DNA of 60,250 bases from Phycisphaerae bacterium (GTDB taxonomy: Bacteria > Planctomycetota > Phycisphaerae > UBA1845 > PWPN01). Under the pieces are notes generated by a model, which saw only the letters and a list, made by a program, of their open reading frames with translations, was not told the origin of the DNA and ran no database searches. Shown piece after piece: positions 26,216-35,735 of this stretch. Position 1 is the first letter of the stretch; each line of letters begins with the position of its first letter. The stretch is from NCBI GenBank assembly GCA_018003015.1, contig JAGNEZ010000039.1, positions 1-60,250 of the forward strand. The letters run 5' to 3'. The translations under genes were made by a program, and so were the position numbers.

Positions 26216-27136
26216 TCACCACCTTCGTGTCCCTCTTCTCATCCGCGCCGCCAGGAACGCCGCCAGCCCCGCATCCAGCGGGTCGCGGGTGGACAGCAGA
26301 CAGTAGTCGACGCGGTTGTCCACGCAGGCGGAGCGAATCCGGCTGATGAACCGCTGGACGATCTCCAAGTAGCTCTCCCGCAAGGCCTGGGGATCGGCCA
26401 GGACCCGCCGGTCCGGCTGCTCGAGGCCGTCGAACAGGGTGTTTTCCCGAAACGGAAAGGCCAGCTCGTCGTGATCAAGCACGTGCAGCACGATCACGTC
26501 ATGCCCGGAATGCCGCAGACGCTGCAAGCCGGCCGTCAAGGCATCGATGTCGGCCAGCATATCGCTGATCAGAACCACCAGGCCGCGCTGGCGGAGTTGG
26601 CCCGCCAGATCGGCGAGCAGGATCTTGAGGTCGGTGGTGTCATCCGGCTGGTTGGCCTCGATCAGCTCGATCATGGAAAGCAGTTGGGCGGTGCGGCTGG
26701 TGGGCGGAATCTGGCGGCGGATGGCATGATCGAACAGCATCAGGCCGCATGCGTCCTGCTGATGCATGAGCAGGTACATGATCGCGGCCGCCAGGGTGGC
26801 CGCATAGTCGTACTTGTTGCGCCAGCCGGCCCGCTCGTTCTCCGGATAGGCCATGGATCGCGAGCAGTCCAGCAGTACTTGGGTGCGGAGATTGGTTTCC
26901 TCCTCGTATTGCTTGATGTAAAGCCGATCGCCGCGGCCGTAGAGCCGCCAGTCGATGTGCCGGATATCGTCGCCGGGAACATACTCGCGGTGGGCGGCGA
27001 ACTCAACGCTGAACCCGTGGTACGGGCTCTTGTGCAAGCCGGAGATGAAGCCCTCGACAATCACGCGAGCCCGGAGTTCGAGCCGCGAGATCTTGGCGAG
27101 AACCTCAGGATCCAAGTACTTTCTGTATTCTGCCAT
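26216..27136 (-). CDS. DUF58 domain protein (VWA-related)
   Basis: A 306-residue cytoplasmic protein. The N-terminal DUF58 hallmark is [21 protein letters not shown]...F[34 protein letters not shown]. A VWA-like fold follows with an intact [13 protein letters not shown] (Asp90, Ser92, Ser94). Such proteins are the usual partners of MoxR ATPases and probably bind its clients. The ATG overlaps the end of the MoxR gene by 32 bases, so the two are translationally coupled. Confidence 0.92.
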   Translation of the reverse strand: MAEYRKYLDPEVLAKISRLELRARVIVEGFISGLHKSPYHGFSVEFAAHREYVPGDDIRHIDWRLYGRGDRLYIKQYEEETNLRTQVLLDCSRSMAYPENERAGWRNKYDYAATLAAAIMYLLMHQQDACGLMLFDHAIRRQIPPTSRTAQLLSMIELIEANQPDDTTDLKILLADLAGQLRQRGLVVLISDMLADIDALTAGLQRLRHSGHDVIVLHVLDHDELAFPFRENTLFDGLEQPDRRVLADPQALRESYLEIVQRFISRIRSACVDNRVDYCLLSTRDPLDAGLAAFLAARMRRGTRRW

Positions 27137-28187
27137 CCTGGGTCAACGCCGACTGATGGGGAGGGATCTGGGACAGCAACTCATCGATAATGCGATCCGT
27201 GGAGTAACCTTCGGCCTCGGCCGAGAACGTGGTGACGATCCGATGCCGCAGCACCGGATGGACGACCGCCCGGATGTCCTCGACCGAAACGTGGTATTGC
27301 CCGTGGAGGACGGCCCGGGCCTTGGCCGCCGACACCAGGAACTGTACCGCTCGCGGGCCGGCCCCCCACTTGATCATGCGAGCAGTGATCTCCGGGGCGC
27401 CGGGCTCGCCCGGCCGGGTGCGGCGCACGATGTCCAGGGCATGGGCGACCACATGCCGGGCGGCCGGCACGCGCCGGGCGACGTCTTGAAGCTCGAGCAC
27501 CTGCTCGGCGTCCAGCACCGCAGGGATCGAGTCGCGGGCGCCGGTGATGTCGGTCGCGGTCACCTCGGCGATTCGCAACTCCTCGTCGTAGGTTGGATAC
27601 CCGACGAACACCTTGAACATGAACCGGTCCTGCTGGGCCTCGGGCAGCGGGTAAGTGCCCTCCTGCTCGATTGGGTTCTGGGTCGCGAGCACGAAGAACG
27701 GCGGGGTAAGGACGTGGCGGCTGCCGCCGACCGTGACCTGGCGTTCCTGCATCGCCTCGAGCAGCGCCGCCTGGGTCTTGGGCGGCGTCCGGTTGATCTC
27801 GTCGGCCAGCACCACGTTGGCGAACACCGGCCCGCGGAGAAACTTGAACGCGCGGCTGCCGGTGGCCTTGTCCTCCTGGATCACCTCCGTGCCAGTGATG
27901 TCGGAAGGCATCAGGTCCGGCGTGAACTGGATCCGGGAGAAGGTCAGGTTCAATGACCTCGCCAGCGTCGAGATCATCAGTGTCTTGGCCAGACCGGGCA
28001 CGCCCTCGAGAATGCAGTGCCCGCCGGCGAAGAGCGCAATCAGCAGCTCCTCCAGCACGCGATCCTGCCCCACGATCACCTTGCCGAGCTCGGCCAGAAT
28101 GCGATCGTAGGCCGCCCGAAGCCGATGCACGGCGACTAAGTCGGCGTCCGCAGGCGCGTCGCTCGTCATCTTGGTTGGCTCATTCAT
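27105..28187 (-). CDS. MoxR family AAA+ ATPase
   Basis: A 360-residue AAA+ protein. Walker A is GVPGLAKT (62-69), Walker [23 protein letters not shown] (~125-146), sensor 1 [26 protein letters not shown], and the C-terminal lid carries the sensor-2 region. MoxR ATPases act as chaperones that load cofactors or assemble complexes together with VWA proteins. AAGGA lies about ten bases before the ATG. It drives the downstream DUF58–BatA–VWA set. Confidence 0.95.
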   Translation of the reverse strand: MNEPTKMTSDAPADADLVAVHRLRAAYDRILAELGKVIVGQDRVLEELLIALFAGGHCILEGVPGLAKTLMISTLARSLNLTFSRIQFTPDLMPSDITGTEVIQEDKATGSRAFKFLRGPVFANVVLADEINRTPPKTQAALLEAMQERQVTVGGSRHVLTPPFFVLATQNPIEQEGTYPLPEAQQDRFMFKVFVGYPTYDEELRIAEVTATDITGARDSIPAVLDAEQVLELQDVARRVPAARHVVAHALDIVRRTRPGEPGAPEITARMIKWGAGPRAVQFLVSAAKARAVLHGQYHVSVEDIRAVVHPVLRHRIVTTFSAEAEGYSTDRIIDELLSQIPPHQSALTQDGRIQKVLGS

Positions 28188-28311
28188 TCAGTGGTTCCTT
28201 CTCCGCGGAGCTGCCAGCGCTCCGCTTTCAGCTACTCCGTTGTCCCGCTACCGAAGGGGAACCAGGCGAGGCTTCCCATTCAGCACGATCAGCCCACCGC
28301 TCTGTTCCTTT

Positions 28312-29427
28312 CTACCGCTGCAGGATCGGCAGATACCCGTAAGGCATCTGCAGGATGATCAGGGCGATCGACGTCCCGTACACCTTGCCGACGTAGTCAC
28401 CATCCCAGGATCCATCAGGCCCTTGAGCGGCAAGCAGCCAGTCGCGCATCGAGGGAAAGTACCACTGCCAGTCGGCCTCGCCGCTCAGCCACATGACCTG
28501 GGCCATGTACAGATGAGCGTAGTAGTAATGACCCCAGCTGCCGCCGCGCTGTCCGCCACGGCCGATACTCTGCTTGACGAAGGCCAGGGATTTCTTGGCC
28601 ATGGCGTTCTCGTACTGCCCGGCGTTGTACCAGCAGGCGACCGCGGCGGCGGTGATCGGCGGTCGGGCTCCGCCCAGACGATCCGCCCGATAGGTGATGC
28701 CGCCGTCGGGCAGCCAGGATTTCTCGAGATAGCCCAGAGCCTTGTCGATGGTCGTCTTGGGCACGGAAAGCCCGGCATTGCGGACCGATCGCAGACCCTG
28801 CAGCTGGGTGATCGTCACCGAACCCTCGTCGGAGCGCGAGTCGGGCGTGTAGAGCCAGCCGCCAAGCGTACTCTGGCTTCGCGAGGTGAGGGTCACGGCG
28901 TTCCGCAAGACCTGGCTGATCCGGTCTCGTGTCTCCGTGCTTGCCTCCATACCGTAGACCTGCCCGAGGAAGAGCATACTGAAGCCGTGGCCGTACATCG
29001 AACGGCTCTCCTCCTCAACGCGGGAAATAAGCCCATCTTGGTCCTGACAGCGAAGCAGGAACTTGGTGGCCGAGTTGACCTGGACCGCATACTTGCCCTC
29101 GATCGGCGTGTTGCCGTTGGCCAGAAGGGCCAACGCGGCCAGGGCGGTCATGGCTACGGGGAACTGACCCATCGATCCCTGATCGCGCCACGAGCCTTCG
29201 CGACTCTGGGTCCGGGCGAGGTACTCCAGGCCTCGGTCAATGGCCTTCTGGGTGTCGGGCGTCACCAAGGGAGGTAGAGGCGGGGGCAACGCGGCGCGCG
29301 CGATCGGTGTCAGAACCACGACCACGGCCGCGAGCGTCCGCAGGGCGGGCGTTCGGTGGAAACAGCGGCAAGACGCCGGTGCCCCACTTTCCGCACGGCA
29401 CCGCCCCGGAGGCAATGCCGGTTTCAT
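28312..29427 (-). CDS. Secreted prenyltransferase/squalene-cyclase-fold repeat protein
   Basis: A 371-residue protein with an N-terminal signal segment (~residues 28-47, LRTLAAVVVVLTPIARA) and then (alpha/alpha)6-barrel repeats: DKALGYLEKSWLPDGGITY, QGPDGSWDG and TQSREGSWRDQG show the QxxDGSW-type repeat of squalene cyclases and prenyltransferase beta subunits. There is no DxDD or zinc-site motif, so it is probably a binding barrel rather than a cyclase. Such proteins commonly accompany MoxR operons of planctomycetes. GAGGTGAGGA precedes the ATG, which overlaps the previous stop by four bases (ATGA). Confidence 0.8.
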   Translation of the reverse strand: MKPALPPGRCRAESGAPASCRCFHRTPALRTLAAVVVVLTPIARAALPPPLPPLVTPDTQKAIDRGLEYLARTQSREGSWRDQGSMGQFPVAMTALAALALLANGNTPIEGKYAVQVNSATKFLLRCQDQDGLISRVEEESRSMYGHGFSMLFLGQVYGMEASTETRDRISQVLRNAVTLTSRSQSTLGGWLYTPDSRSDEGSVTITQLQGLRSVRNAGLSVPKTTIDKALGYLEKSWLPDGGITYRADRLGGARPPITAAAVACWYNAGQYENAMAKKSLAFVKQSIGRGGQRGGSWGHYYYAHLYMAQVMWLSGEADWQWYFPSMRDWLLAAQGPDGSWDGDYVGKVYGTSIALIILQMPYGYLPILQR

Positions 29428-30062
29428 TCCTCACCTCGCAGTTTGCGCCTGCCGCTCCCTCCAGCCTGCAGGGGCAAGCCGGACCGCAGATCGATCAGCC
29501 GGTCTCGAACGAAGAGCGCCGGCCGTTCCATGAACTGCCGCCAGGAATCCTCGCTGAAAAACGCCTCGCGCGGGGGCAGATCGTTGTCCTCCAGATAGAA
29601 TGCCAGAGCCTCGTCGAGGCACTGCCCGGCCTGGATCTGCAGCTGCCGGACCACCGCCCGCTCACGAACCTTGGTCGCCTGACGCGCGATCTCGCGGGCC
29701 TTCTCACGGAGCACCCCAAATAGTGTAAGCCAACCGGCCACATCGATCACGCGCGAGGCTTCGTCTGTTGGATTCACCGGGGGCACCGCCGGCTGACTGC
29801 CCGGCTTCTCCCAGGCGGCAAAATCGCTCGGCCGTATCGATTCCGGATCGACGCGACGGGTATCTAATTGGAAGAGCCCGGCCCGGCCGCAAGCCCGGCA
29901 CGCGAAGACGGCGGATACCATGCCACGCTCCGGGTCCTGGCTGACACGGGTCCAGTCGATCGCCAAGGTACCCCCATCGCACCCGGGGCAGCGGTTCAGC
30001 AACAGATAGAGGTACGCCTCAGCGAAACTGTGCAAAATCAACTCACAACGATCCGCATCCAT
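29424..30062 (-). CDS. Zinc-ribbon protein, 212 residues
   Basis: First gene of the operon. From ATG 30062 (CGGAG five bases upstream) the product has a helix, then a zinc ribbon: C-P-G-C (NRCPGCDGG) and, about 30 residues later, C-R-A-C-G (FACRACGRAG). A helical C-terminal half follows (LREKAREIARQATKVRERAVVRQLQIQAGQCLDEALAFYL). No enzymatic motif is seen. It overlaps the next gene by four bases, which suggests a structural or adaptor role in the MoxR operon. The frame could extend upstream to 30200, but that part is Arg/Pro/Ser-rich and probably untranslated. Confidence 0.7.
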   Translation of the reverse strand: MDADRCELILHSFAEAYLYLLLNRCPGCDGGTLAIDWTRVSQDPERGMVSAVFACRACGRAGLFQLDTRRVDPESIRPSDFAAWEKPGSQPAVPPVNPTDEASRVIDVAGWLTLFGVLREKAREIARQATKVRERAVVRQLQIQAGQCLDEALAFYLEDNDLPPREAFFSEDSWRQFMERPALFVRDRLIDLRSGLPLQAGGSGRRKLRGEE

Positions 30063-30250
30063 GCTCCGTGATCGTACCTCCGAGGATGACGGCCGGGAAG
30101 GGGGCGAAGCCGCCCGCGGAAGCCATCCGGGCGTGCCGGCGGCCGTGAGAACAAAATGGCACCCTCCGGCCGGTGTCTCTTCCCAACCTCGTCGAGCCAT
30201 CCTAACATACTGGGCCTTCTTCGTTTTTACGCCGGGGAGAAGCGAAAGCG

Positions 30251-32275
30251 ATGAACATACCGGGGCCGGCAGAGCCCAGTGTCTTCCGAATGAACTTCAA
30301 GCGTCCCGGACCGCGGGCCTGGGTGCGGGTCGGAGCGGCCGCCACCGAGGCCGTGGTGCGGGTGAATGGCCTCGAGGTCGGGCGGCACCTGGGGGCCTGG
30401 ACACCGTTCGAGTTCGAGATCACCGCCCCACTGCGCGAACAGAACTTACTGGAGATTCACTGCCAAGACCGCGATCACCTGACCAACGGCTTTCTGCCGT
30501 GGCTGCAGGTACGCTGGAGCGGGGCGAGAGATGTCGAAATCCGCACCGAACCGACGTCCCAGCGGCCCGCGGCCCGGTCACGCGCCCGAGCGGATGGCAC
30601 CACACTGGTGGTTGACGGCACGCCATTCAACGTCCGGGGAATACTGCATTGGGGTTACTACCCGGAGCTCCGGCAACCCAATCCCTCCGAAGAGCAGATC
30701 CGCCGGGAAATCGCGGACGTCAAATCCCTGGGATTCAACCTGATCAAGTTCTGTTTGTGGATCCCGCCGGAGCGTTACTACCAGCTCTGTGAAGAGCTGG
30801 GGATGTGGATGTGGCAGGAGTACCCCGTCTGGGCCCAGCCGCTCGAGGACCGGTCGGTGGTTCGCGAATACGAGGAGTACTTCCGGCACGACCGCCCCTA
30901 TTCGCGAATCATCCTGCGGTCGTTGACCTGCGAAAACGACCACGTGGACCCAGTGTTGGGTCGGGAGTTGGTGGATCTGGCCCACAAGATGATCCCCGGC
31001 TGCCTGATTGTGGACAACAGCGGCTGGCTGTGTTCGGAGCGACACGGCGATTTCCAGGACGAGCACGTCTACCTGAACAACATGCAGATGCAGTTCTACG
31101 GGCGGCGGATCAAGGACAAGCTCACCAAGCCGTTCGTCGTGGGCGAAGGCTTCCAGGCTCAGACGGCATGCGCGGGCCCGCACGAGCTTGGCGTGGAAGT
31201 GCGCCGGCAGCAGATCGAGTTGCTGCTTCGCGACCTTCCAAACGCCGGATACGTCATCACCGCCATGCGTGAGCCGCCGCCTTGCCACAATGCGCTGTAT
31301 GACCGCGATGGGCGACTCAAGTGCACACCGGAGCAGTGGGCCTGGCAAACCGGCCCGCCGGGAACACCGCGACCGATGCCCCCGCCCGGGAAGGTCGTCG
31401 TCGAACACGGAGTGGACCGGGGCGGGGGACAAGAGAACACTGCGAGCTCGAGCCGACTCAACCGCCTTCAGCCGGACCAGGTTCCGGTTCAGCGGAGAGG
31501 AGTCGACCAAGATCCCGTGACTCCGCCGGCTATCATCGGCCCGCGGAAGGGTGAATGGAAATGCCCGGACCACACCTGGCATTCGACGCACGTGGCGGTG
31601 CTCGACCCGGCCCTGCCCGCCAGGCTCATCCGGGAAGAAGCCCACTTTGATCTGCTGTCTGGACGCGTTCTGAGCCACTGCGAGGGCACCCGGGTGCTGG
31701 TGGAAGTCCAGGAGACGTGGTGGGGCAAGCCACGCCGCTTTCCAGTCGTGATCGAGTTCATGAGCCAGGGCCAGCGGATGGTCGTATCGGCGTTTCGGCA
31801 TGATACGCCGGCCGGCCGCGAGCTGGGGAGGGTGCTTCAGGACCGAGACGACGATGCCCCGGAGATCGGCCCGCTTGTGGGCACCTCGATCGTGCTCGAG
31901 GACTGGGAGATGTCGCTGGACGAGCGGGAGTGGCATCGGGTCAAGTGCGATACGCCGTTGGTCAACCGCGGCCGGAACATCTTCGAGGGCTGGGCGACCT
32001 TTCGTACCTGCGTGGACTATCCCGGCGGCAAACGGATGCTGCACTGCGACTCGGTAGGCGACTACTACGAGGTCTTCATCGACGGCCAGCGGATCGGCGA
32101 GGCCGGGCCGCGACATGGAACCTGGGACGGCACGCGCGACATTCCCCGTGATTTCGAGGTGAGTATGCCGGCCGGGCGGTGTGAGGTGGTGTTTCGAGTC
32201 CGCGACTGGCGCGGCGCCGGGGGAATGATCGGGCCGGTGTTCTTTGCCACGGATCTGGCCGAGCGGATCCTGTAG
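30251..32275 (+). CDS. Glycoside hydrolase family 2-like protein
   Basis: A 674-residue protein, apparently cytoplasmic (no signal peptide). A jelly-roll sugar-binding domain (~20-100; VRVNGLEVGRHLGAWTPFEFEI) and an Ig-like linker precede a TIM barrel (~125-350) that starts with the GH2 hallmark FNVRGILHWGYYPE. The acid/base position reads LTCENDH (Glu228) instead of the usual NE, and a possible nucleophile is Glu299 in VVGEGFQ. A second beta-sandwich ends the protein (DYYEVFIDGQRIGEAG). Residues ~365-435 are Pro/Gly/Arg-rich and unlike the rest; a +1 frame there has better codon bias. It diverges from the MoxR operon and shares a terminator with the flagellin gene. Confidence 0.75.
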   Translation: MNIPGPAEPSVFRMNFKRPGPRAWVRVGAAATEAVVRVNGLEVGRHLGAWTPFEFEITAPLREQNLLEIHCQDRDHLTNGFLPWLQVRWSGARDVEIRTEPTSQRPAARSRARADGTTLVVDGTPFNVRGILHWGYYPELRQPNPSEEQIRREIADVKSLGFNLIKFCLWIPPERYYQLCEELGMWMWQEYPVWAQPLEDRSVVREYEEYFRHDRPYSRIILRSLTCENDHVDPVLGRELVDLAHKMIPGCLIVDNSGWLCSERHGDFQDEHVYLNNMQMQFYGRRIKDKLTKPFVVGEGFQAQTACAGPHELGVEVRRQQIELLLRDLPNAGYVITAMREPPPCHNALYDRDGRLKCTPEQWAWQTGPPGTPRPMPPPGKVVVEHGVDRGGGQENTASSSRLNRLQPDQVPVQRRGVDQDPVTPPAIIGPRKGEWKCPDHTWHSTHVAVLDPALPARLIREEAHFDLLSGRVLSHCEGTRVLVEVQETWWGKPRRFPVVIEFMSQGQRMVVSAFRHDTPAGRELGRVLQDRDDDAPEIGPLVGTSIVLEDWEMSLDEREWHRVKCDTPLVNRGRNIFEGWATFRTCVDYPGGKRMLHCDSVGDYYEVFIDGQRIGEAGPRHGTWDGTRDIPRDFEVSMPAGRCEVVFRVRDWRGAGGMIGPVFFATDLAERIL

Positions 32276-32304
32276 AACCCGGACCTCTCGGCATCACGGT
32301 TCGC

Positions 32305-32345
32305 CTAAAATAAACCCGGCCTCGCCCCGAGAGCGAGACCGGGTT
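32305..32345. terminator. Bidirectional terminator between the GH2-like gene and flagellin 1
   Basis: AACCCGG (32313-32319) and CTCGC pair with GCGAG and CCGGGTT (32339-32345). The minus strand continues TTTATTTTAGG, a proper T-tract for the flagellin transcript. The plus side also lies 37 bases after the GH2-like stop. Confidence 0.75.
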
Positions 32346-32412
32346 CGGGAGAACCCCTCGATCCATTCACAACCATCCGTGGCTTCGAGCCTTGCCGTCC
32401 GTGGCCAGGGGT

Positions 32413-33822
32413 TTACTGCAAGAGCGACAGGGCGGTCTGCGGGATCTGGTTGGCGATCCCGAGGATCGAGGTCGTGCTCTGGACCAGCACCTGGGCCCGA
32501 GTCATGGCCGCAACCTCGACCGCGATGTCGGCATCCCGAATGGCGGACTCCGCCGCCGTCACGTTCTCCAAAGCGACATTCTGGCTGTTGATATTGGTTT
32601 CGATCTGGTTCTTCTGCAGACCGCCGAGCCGACCGCGAATAATCGCCACCTGGTTAATGGCTTCGGAGACGATCTTCTCGGCCTGCATCATGTGATTGCC
32701 GGTCAGGGAGCTGCTGCTGCCATCCTTGATGGTGTAGAGGAAGCCGACGTTGGCGTTGCCGAGGTTGCTGCTGCCCATGTTGGGAATCCCGATCGAGACC
32801 TGGCCGTTGGGATTGACCTCCGGCCCAATCTGGAACGTGGCTCCGCCGCCGGTGATGGCAAAGGAGGTGGTTCCGAGGTTGGTGCCGCGGTCAGCGGTGA
32901 GCAGGAGGTTCAGGTCGAGGCCGTTGGCCCGGATGGACGCATCCAGTCCGCTCACGGAGGCGGCCTGTCCGTTGATGAGCACACCCGCATCGCGTCCCTC
33001 GTCGACCGCGGTCGATCCGGTCGAGACGATGAAGGTGCCATCGATCGGTTTGACGGAGACGAAGGCATCGGAGCCGTAGTCCTGGCTGTTCAGATAGAGG
33101 TGGCCGGCACTGGCGATGGCCGAAACGCCGGTCGTATAGGTGGACTTGTTGATGGCCGACGCGATGTTGGCGATGGTCGAACCGCTGGTCAGCGAGATGA
33201 CCTCCATGCCGTTGACGCCCTTCACCTCGATGGTGACATTCTCGGCGATGGCTGCACCAGAGAAGACCACCTGGGCCGTCTGGGCGGACTGGTTCACCTC
33301 GACGGTGACCGTCTGGAAGGAACCCTGCGGCACCCGGGCGCCGAAGACGGTCACCGTGGTGATGGCCGACGCGGCGATGCCCGACACCGAGTACTCGTAG
33401 TGGCCGTTGATCAGCTTCTGGCCACCAAACTGGGTGGTATTGGCAATCCGGTCGATGGACTCGATGATCGAATCCACCTGCAGCTGATCGGCTTTGAGCT
33501 CGTCGGGGCTGATGGCCCCGGTGTTGGCCGCGTGGTTGGTGAGAGCGCGGACATCCAGCAACAGCGATGATATCTCGTTGAGGGCGCCCTCGGCGGTTGA
33601 GATGACGTTCAGAGCCCGCTGAGAGTTGTCCACCGCCTGGGTGATTCCGCGGATTTCGTTCCGCAGGGTCTCCGAGGCAATGAGACCGGCGGGGTCGTCG
33701 CGACCGCGATTGATCCTCAAGCCCGTACTCAACCGTTCGAGGCGGGTGGTGAGGTCGTTCTGGTTCGCGGCCAGTTTGTGAACCGCCTGGATCGAGGGGA
33801 TGTTCGTGTTGATACGACTCAT
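32413..33822 (-). CDS. fliC: Flagellin 1
   Basis: A 469-residue filament subunit. The N-terminal D0/D1 begins MSRINTNIPSIQAVHKLAANQ and has LERLSTGLRINRGRDDPAGLIASETLRNEI. The C-terminal D0/D1 ends SAIRDADIAVEVAAMTRAQVLVQ...ANQIPQTALSLLQ. The central ~200 residues are Ser/Thr/Val-rich and include flagellin-hook-IN-like segments (SGSTIANIASAINKST). AGGAGG lies seven bases before the ATG. A hairpin with ACGGA in its loop sits just upstream (33844-33861), and an AGGA overlaps the ribosome site, so CsrA control is predicted. A terminator follows at 32305-32345. It is the most distal of three flagellin genes. Confidence 0.95.
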   Translation of the reverse strand: MSRINTNIPSIQAVHKLAANQNDLTTRLERLSTGLRINRGRDDPAGLIASETLRNEIRGITQAVDNSQRALNVISTAEGALNEISSLLLDVRALTNHAANTGAISPDELKADQLQVDSIIESIDRIANTTQFGGQKLINGHYEYSVSGIAASAITTVTVFGARVPQGSFQTVTVEVNQSAQTAQVVFSGAAIAENVTIEVKGVNGMEVISLTSGSTIANIASAINKSTYTTGVSAIASAGHLYLNSQDYGSDAFVSVKPIDGTFIVSTGSTAVDEGRDAGVLINGQAASVSGLDASIRANGLDLNLLLTADRGTNLGTTSFAITGGGATFQIGPEVNPNGQVSIGIPNMGSSNLGNANVGFLYTIKDGSSSSLTGNHMMQAEKIVSEAINQVAIIRGRLGGLQKNQIETNINSQNVALENVTAAESAIRDADIAVEVAAMTRAQVLVQSTTSILGIANQIPQTALSLLQ

Positions 33823-34304
33823 GGTATCCTCCCTGACAGTCGGGCAAGTATCCGTTCTTGCACCGGAGGGAACACAGCCGTGTGTCCCATTGATCGGATT
33901 CAGGACCCGATCCACACCCGACCCGCCAGCAGCGGATTCCACCGCACTTCTTGCGGGATGCCCCGGCGGTCATGACCCTTCGGTCCACACCACCCGGGCC
34001 AAGGCACTCAGGCTGATGCTCCCAATCAGCCCCCGCCACTCCCTGGCGGGCTGCGGCCGGCAACGCCCACGAACGCCGCCGACGGCCTTGACTCGTCCTT
34101 GCCCCCCCTACCCCGTCCCTTCCACCGTTCCCGTCGCGGGTTTGGCGGCGGGTCCGATTATGCCATTCGGGATGTCGACTACTTGCCCGGATGGCCTTTA
34201 GTTATTAATTCCTGCTCCCAACGACCCACCTTCCCGAACCCTGCTGACAGGCCGCCGGTTATCCGTTTCTTCGGCAGCCAACCCGCGTGACTCCACCTAA
34301 ATTC
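33823..34304 (-). promoter_or_regulatory. Leader/intergenic region of flagellin 1
   Basis: 482 bases without a gene. The last 40 contain the GCAAG-AACGGATA-CTTGC hairpin. An AT-rich patch with CTAAAG (34194-34210, minus) followed 18-19 bases on by CGACAT is a weak candidate for a flagellar sigma-28 promoter. Nothing else is recognisable. Confidence 0.4.
33844..33861 (-). promoter_or_regulatory. Predicted CsrA-binding hairpin in the flagellin 1 leader
   Basis: On the minus strand a 5-bp stem GCAAG/CTTGC encloses AACGGATA, presenting A-C-G-G-A in the loop, the form CsrA prefers. It ends 22 bases before the ATG, and a second AGGA lies in the ribosome site. Confidence 0.5.
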
Positions 34305-35735
34305 TTACTGAAGCAGCGTCAAAACGTTCTGCGGAGCCTGGTTAGCCATCTGCAAAACCGAGGTGGACGACTGGACCAGGATCTGGGCCCGGGTCAGCCG
34401 GCTCGTCTCGGTGGCGAAATCGGCATCGCGAATCGCGCTTTCGGCAGAGGTCGTGTTCTCGAGAGCGATCGCCAAGGCATTGAGCGTCGACCCGAGCGTG
34501 TTCTTCTGGAACGCCCCGAGCCGTCCGCGGAGGGCCGAAATCTGCTGGTTGGCCGCACGAATCACACGCTGAGCGGTCTCGAAATTGCCGGAGGTCAACT
34601 GGTTGGTCTGGCCGCTGCCCAGCGACGAGAGATAGCCGATGTCGCCGCGTCCAAGACCACCGGAGTAGACGCTCTGGATGCCCAGACTGGCCATCGAATT
34701 GATACCCAGCCGCGGGGAGATGCTGAAGTCCGCGCCGCCGCCCGTAATATAGAAGGTCTTGGTCGCCGCGGTCTGCGTGGCGAAACCCCCGGCCAGGACC
34801 ATGTCCATACTCAGGGCCGTGGTGCGGAGCGACGCATCCAGCCCCTGGGTAATCGCATCCACGCCATTCACGCGCACCCCAACATCCACGCCGTGGTCCA
34901 TGTTGCCGCTGTCGCCACCGGTCACCGTGTAGGTCCCGTAGACAGCTTCCACCGAAATGAAGATGTCAGAGCCGTACCCCGTGCTGCTGAACACCACGTT
35001 GGAGCCGCTCAGAATGGCCGAAAGGCCGGTCAGGGACGTGGACTGATTGATCGCAGCGATCACCGCGGACCCCGCGGTCCCGCTCGCCAGACTGATCTGC
35101 TCCGAACCCAGCGTACCGGTGATCTGAAGCGTGACCCCGCCGGCGCCAATCGCCGAACCGGCATGCACCAGTCGCGCCGTCTGAGCCGACTGGGTGACTT
35201 CCAGAACGACGTTGCGATAACCGCCGTTGGGCAGGCGAGCCGAGTTGATCTGGAGGCTGGTGATCGCGGAAGCTGTCGCCCCGGTGGAGATGCCGGAAGT
35301 CGTGTAATCCAGACTTCCGTCCAGCAGTTTCTTGCCCTGGAACTCGGTCGAGCCGGCGATGCGGTTGATGGTATCCAGAATGGAGTCGATCTGGAGTTGG
35401 TTGGCCGCGATTTCCTGGGTGCTCAAGCCGGCCTCGTTGGCGCTGTGGTCAACAAGGCTCTCCAACTCGATGAGCAGCGAACTGACCTCCTGGAGGGCCC
35501 CTTCCCCGACGGAGATGATGTTATCGGCCCTTCGGGCGTTGTCCATCGCGGCGCTGATCGCGGTCATCTCGGAACGTAGCGTCTCGGAAGCAATCAGACC
35601 GGCGGGGTCATCTTTGCCCGAATTGATGCGCAGACCGGTGCTCAGTCGCTCCAGGGCCTGGTTCATCGCCTGGTTGTTGCGTCCCAAGATCCGTGCAGAC
35701 ACGATCGAAGGAACATTGGTATTGATACGACTCAT
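34305..35735 (-). CDS. fliC: Flagellin 2
   Basis: A 476-residue flagellin that differs from its neighbours mainly in the centre. N-terminus: MSRINTNVPSIVSARILGRN and LERLSTGLRINSGKDDPAGLIASETLRSEM. C-terminus: SAIRDADFATETSRLTRAQILVQSSTSVLQMANQAPQNVLTLLQ. The central part is again Ser/Thr/Gly-rich with an IN-like element (GTAGSAVIAAINQST). GGAGG lies nine bases before the ATG, and ATGGA overlaps this ribosome site. Together with flagellins 1 and 3 it suggests a composite filament. The gene sits 570 bases before flagellin 1 and 1.05 kb after flagellin 3, so it probably has its own promoter. Confidence 0.95.
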   Translation of the reverse strand: MSRINTNVPSIVSARILGRNNQAMNQALERLSTGLRINSGKDDPAGLIASETLRSEMTAISAAMDNARRADNIISVGEGALQEVSSLLIELESLVDHSANEAGLSTQEIAANQLQIDSILDTINRIAGSTEFQGKKLLDGSLDYTTSGISTGATASAITSLQINSARLPNGGYRNVVLEVTQSAQTARLVHAGSAIGAGGVTLQITGTLGSEQISLASGTAGSAVIAAINQSTSLTGLSAILSGSNVVFSSTGYGSDIFISVEAVYGTYTVTGGDSGNMDHGVDVGVRVNGVDAITQGLDASLRTTALSMDMVLAGGFATQTAATKTFYITGGGADFSISPRLGINSMASLGIQSVYSGGLGRGDIGYLSSLGSGQTNQLTSGNFETAQRVIRAANQQISALRGRLGAFQKNTLGSTLNALAIALENTTSAESAIRDADFATETSRLTRAQILVQSSTSVLQMANQAPQNVLTLLQ

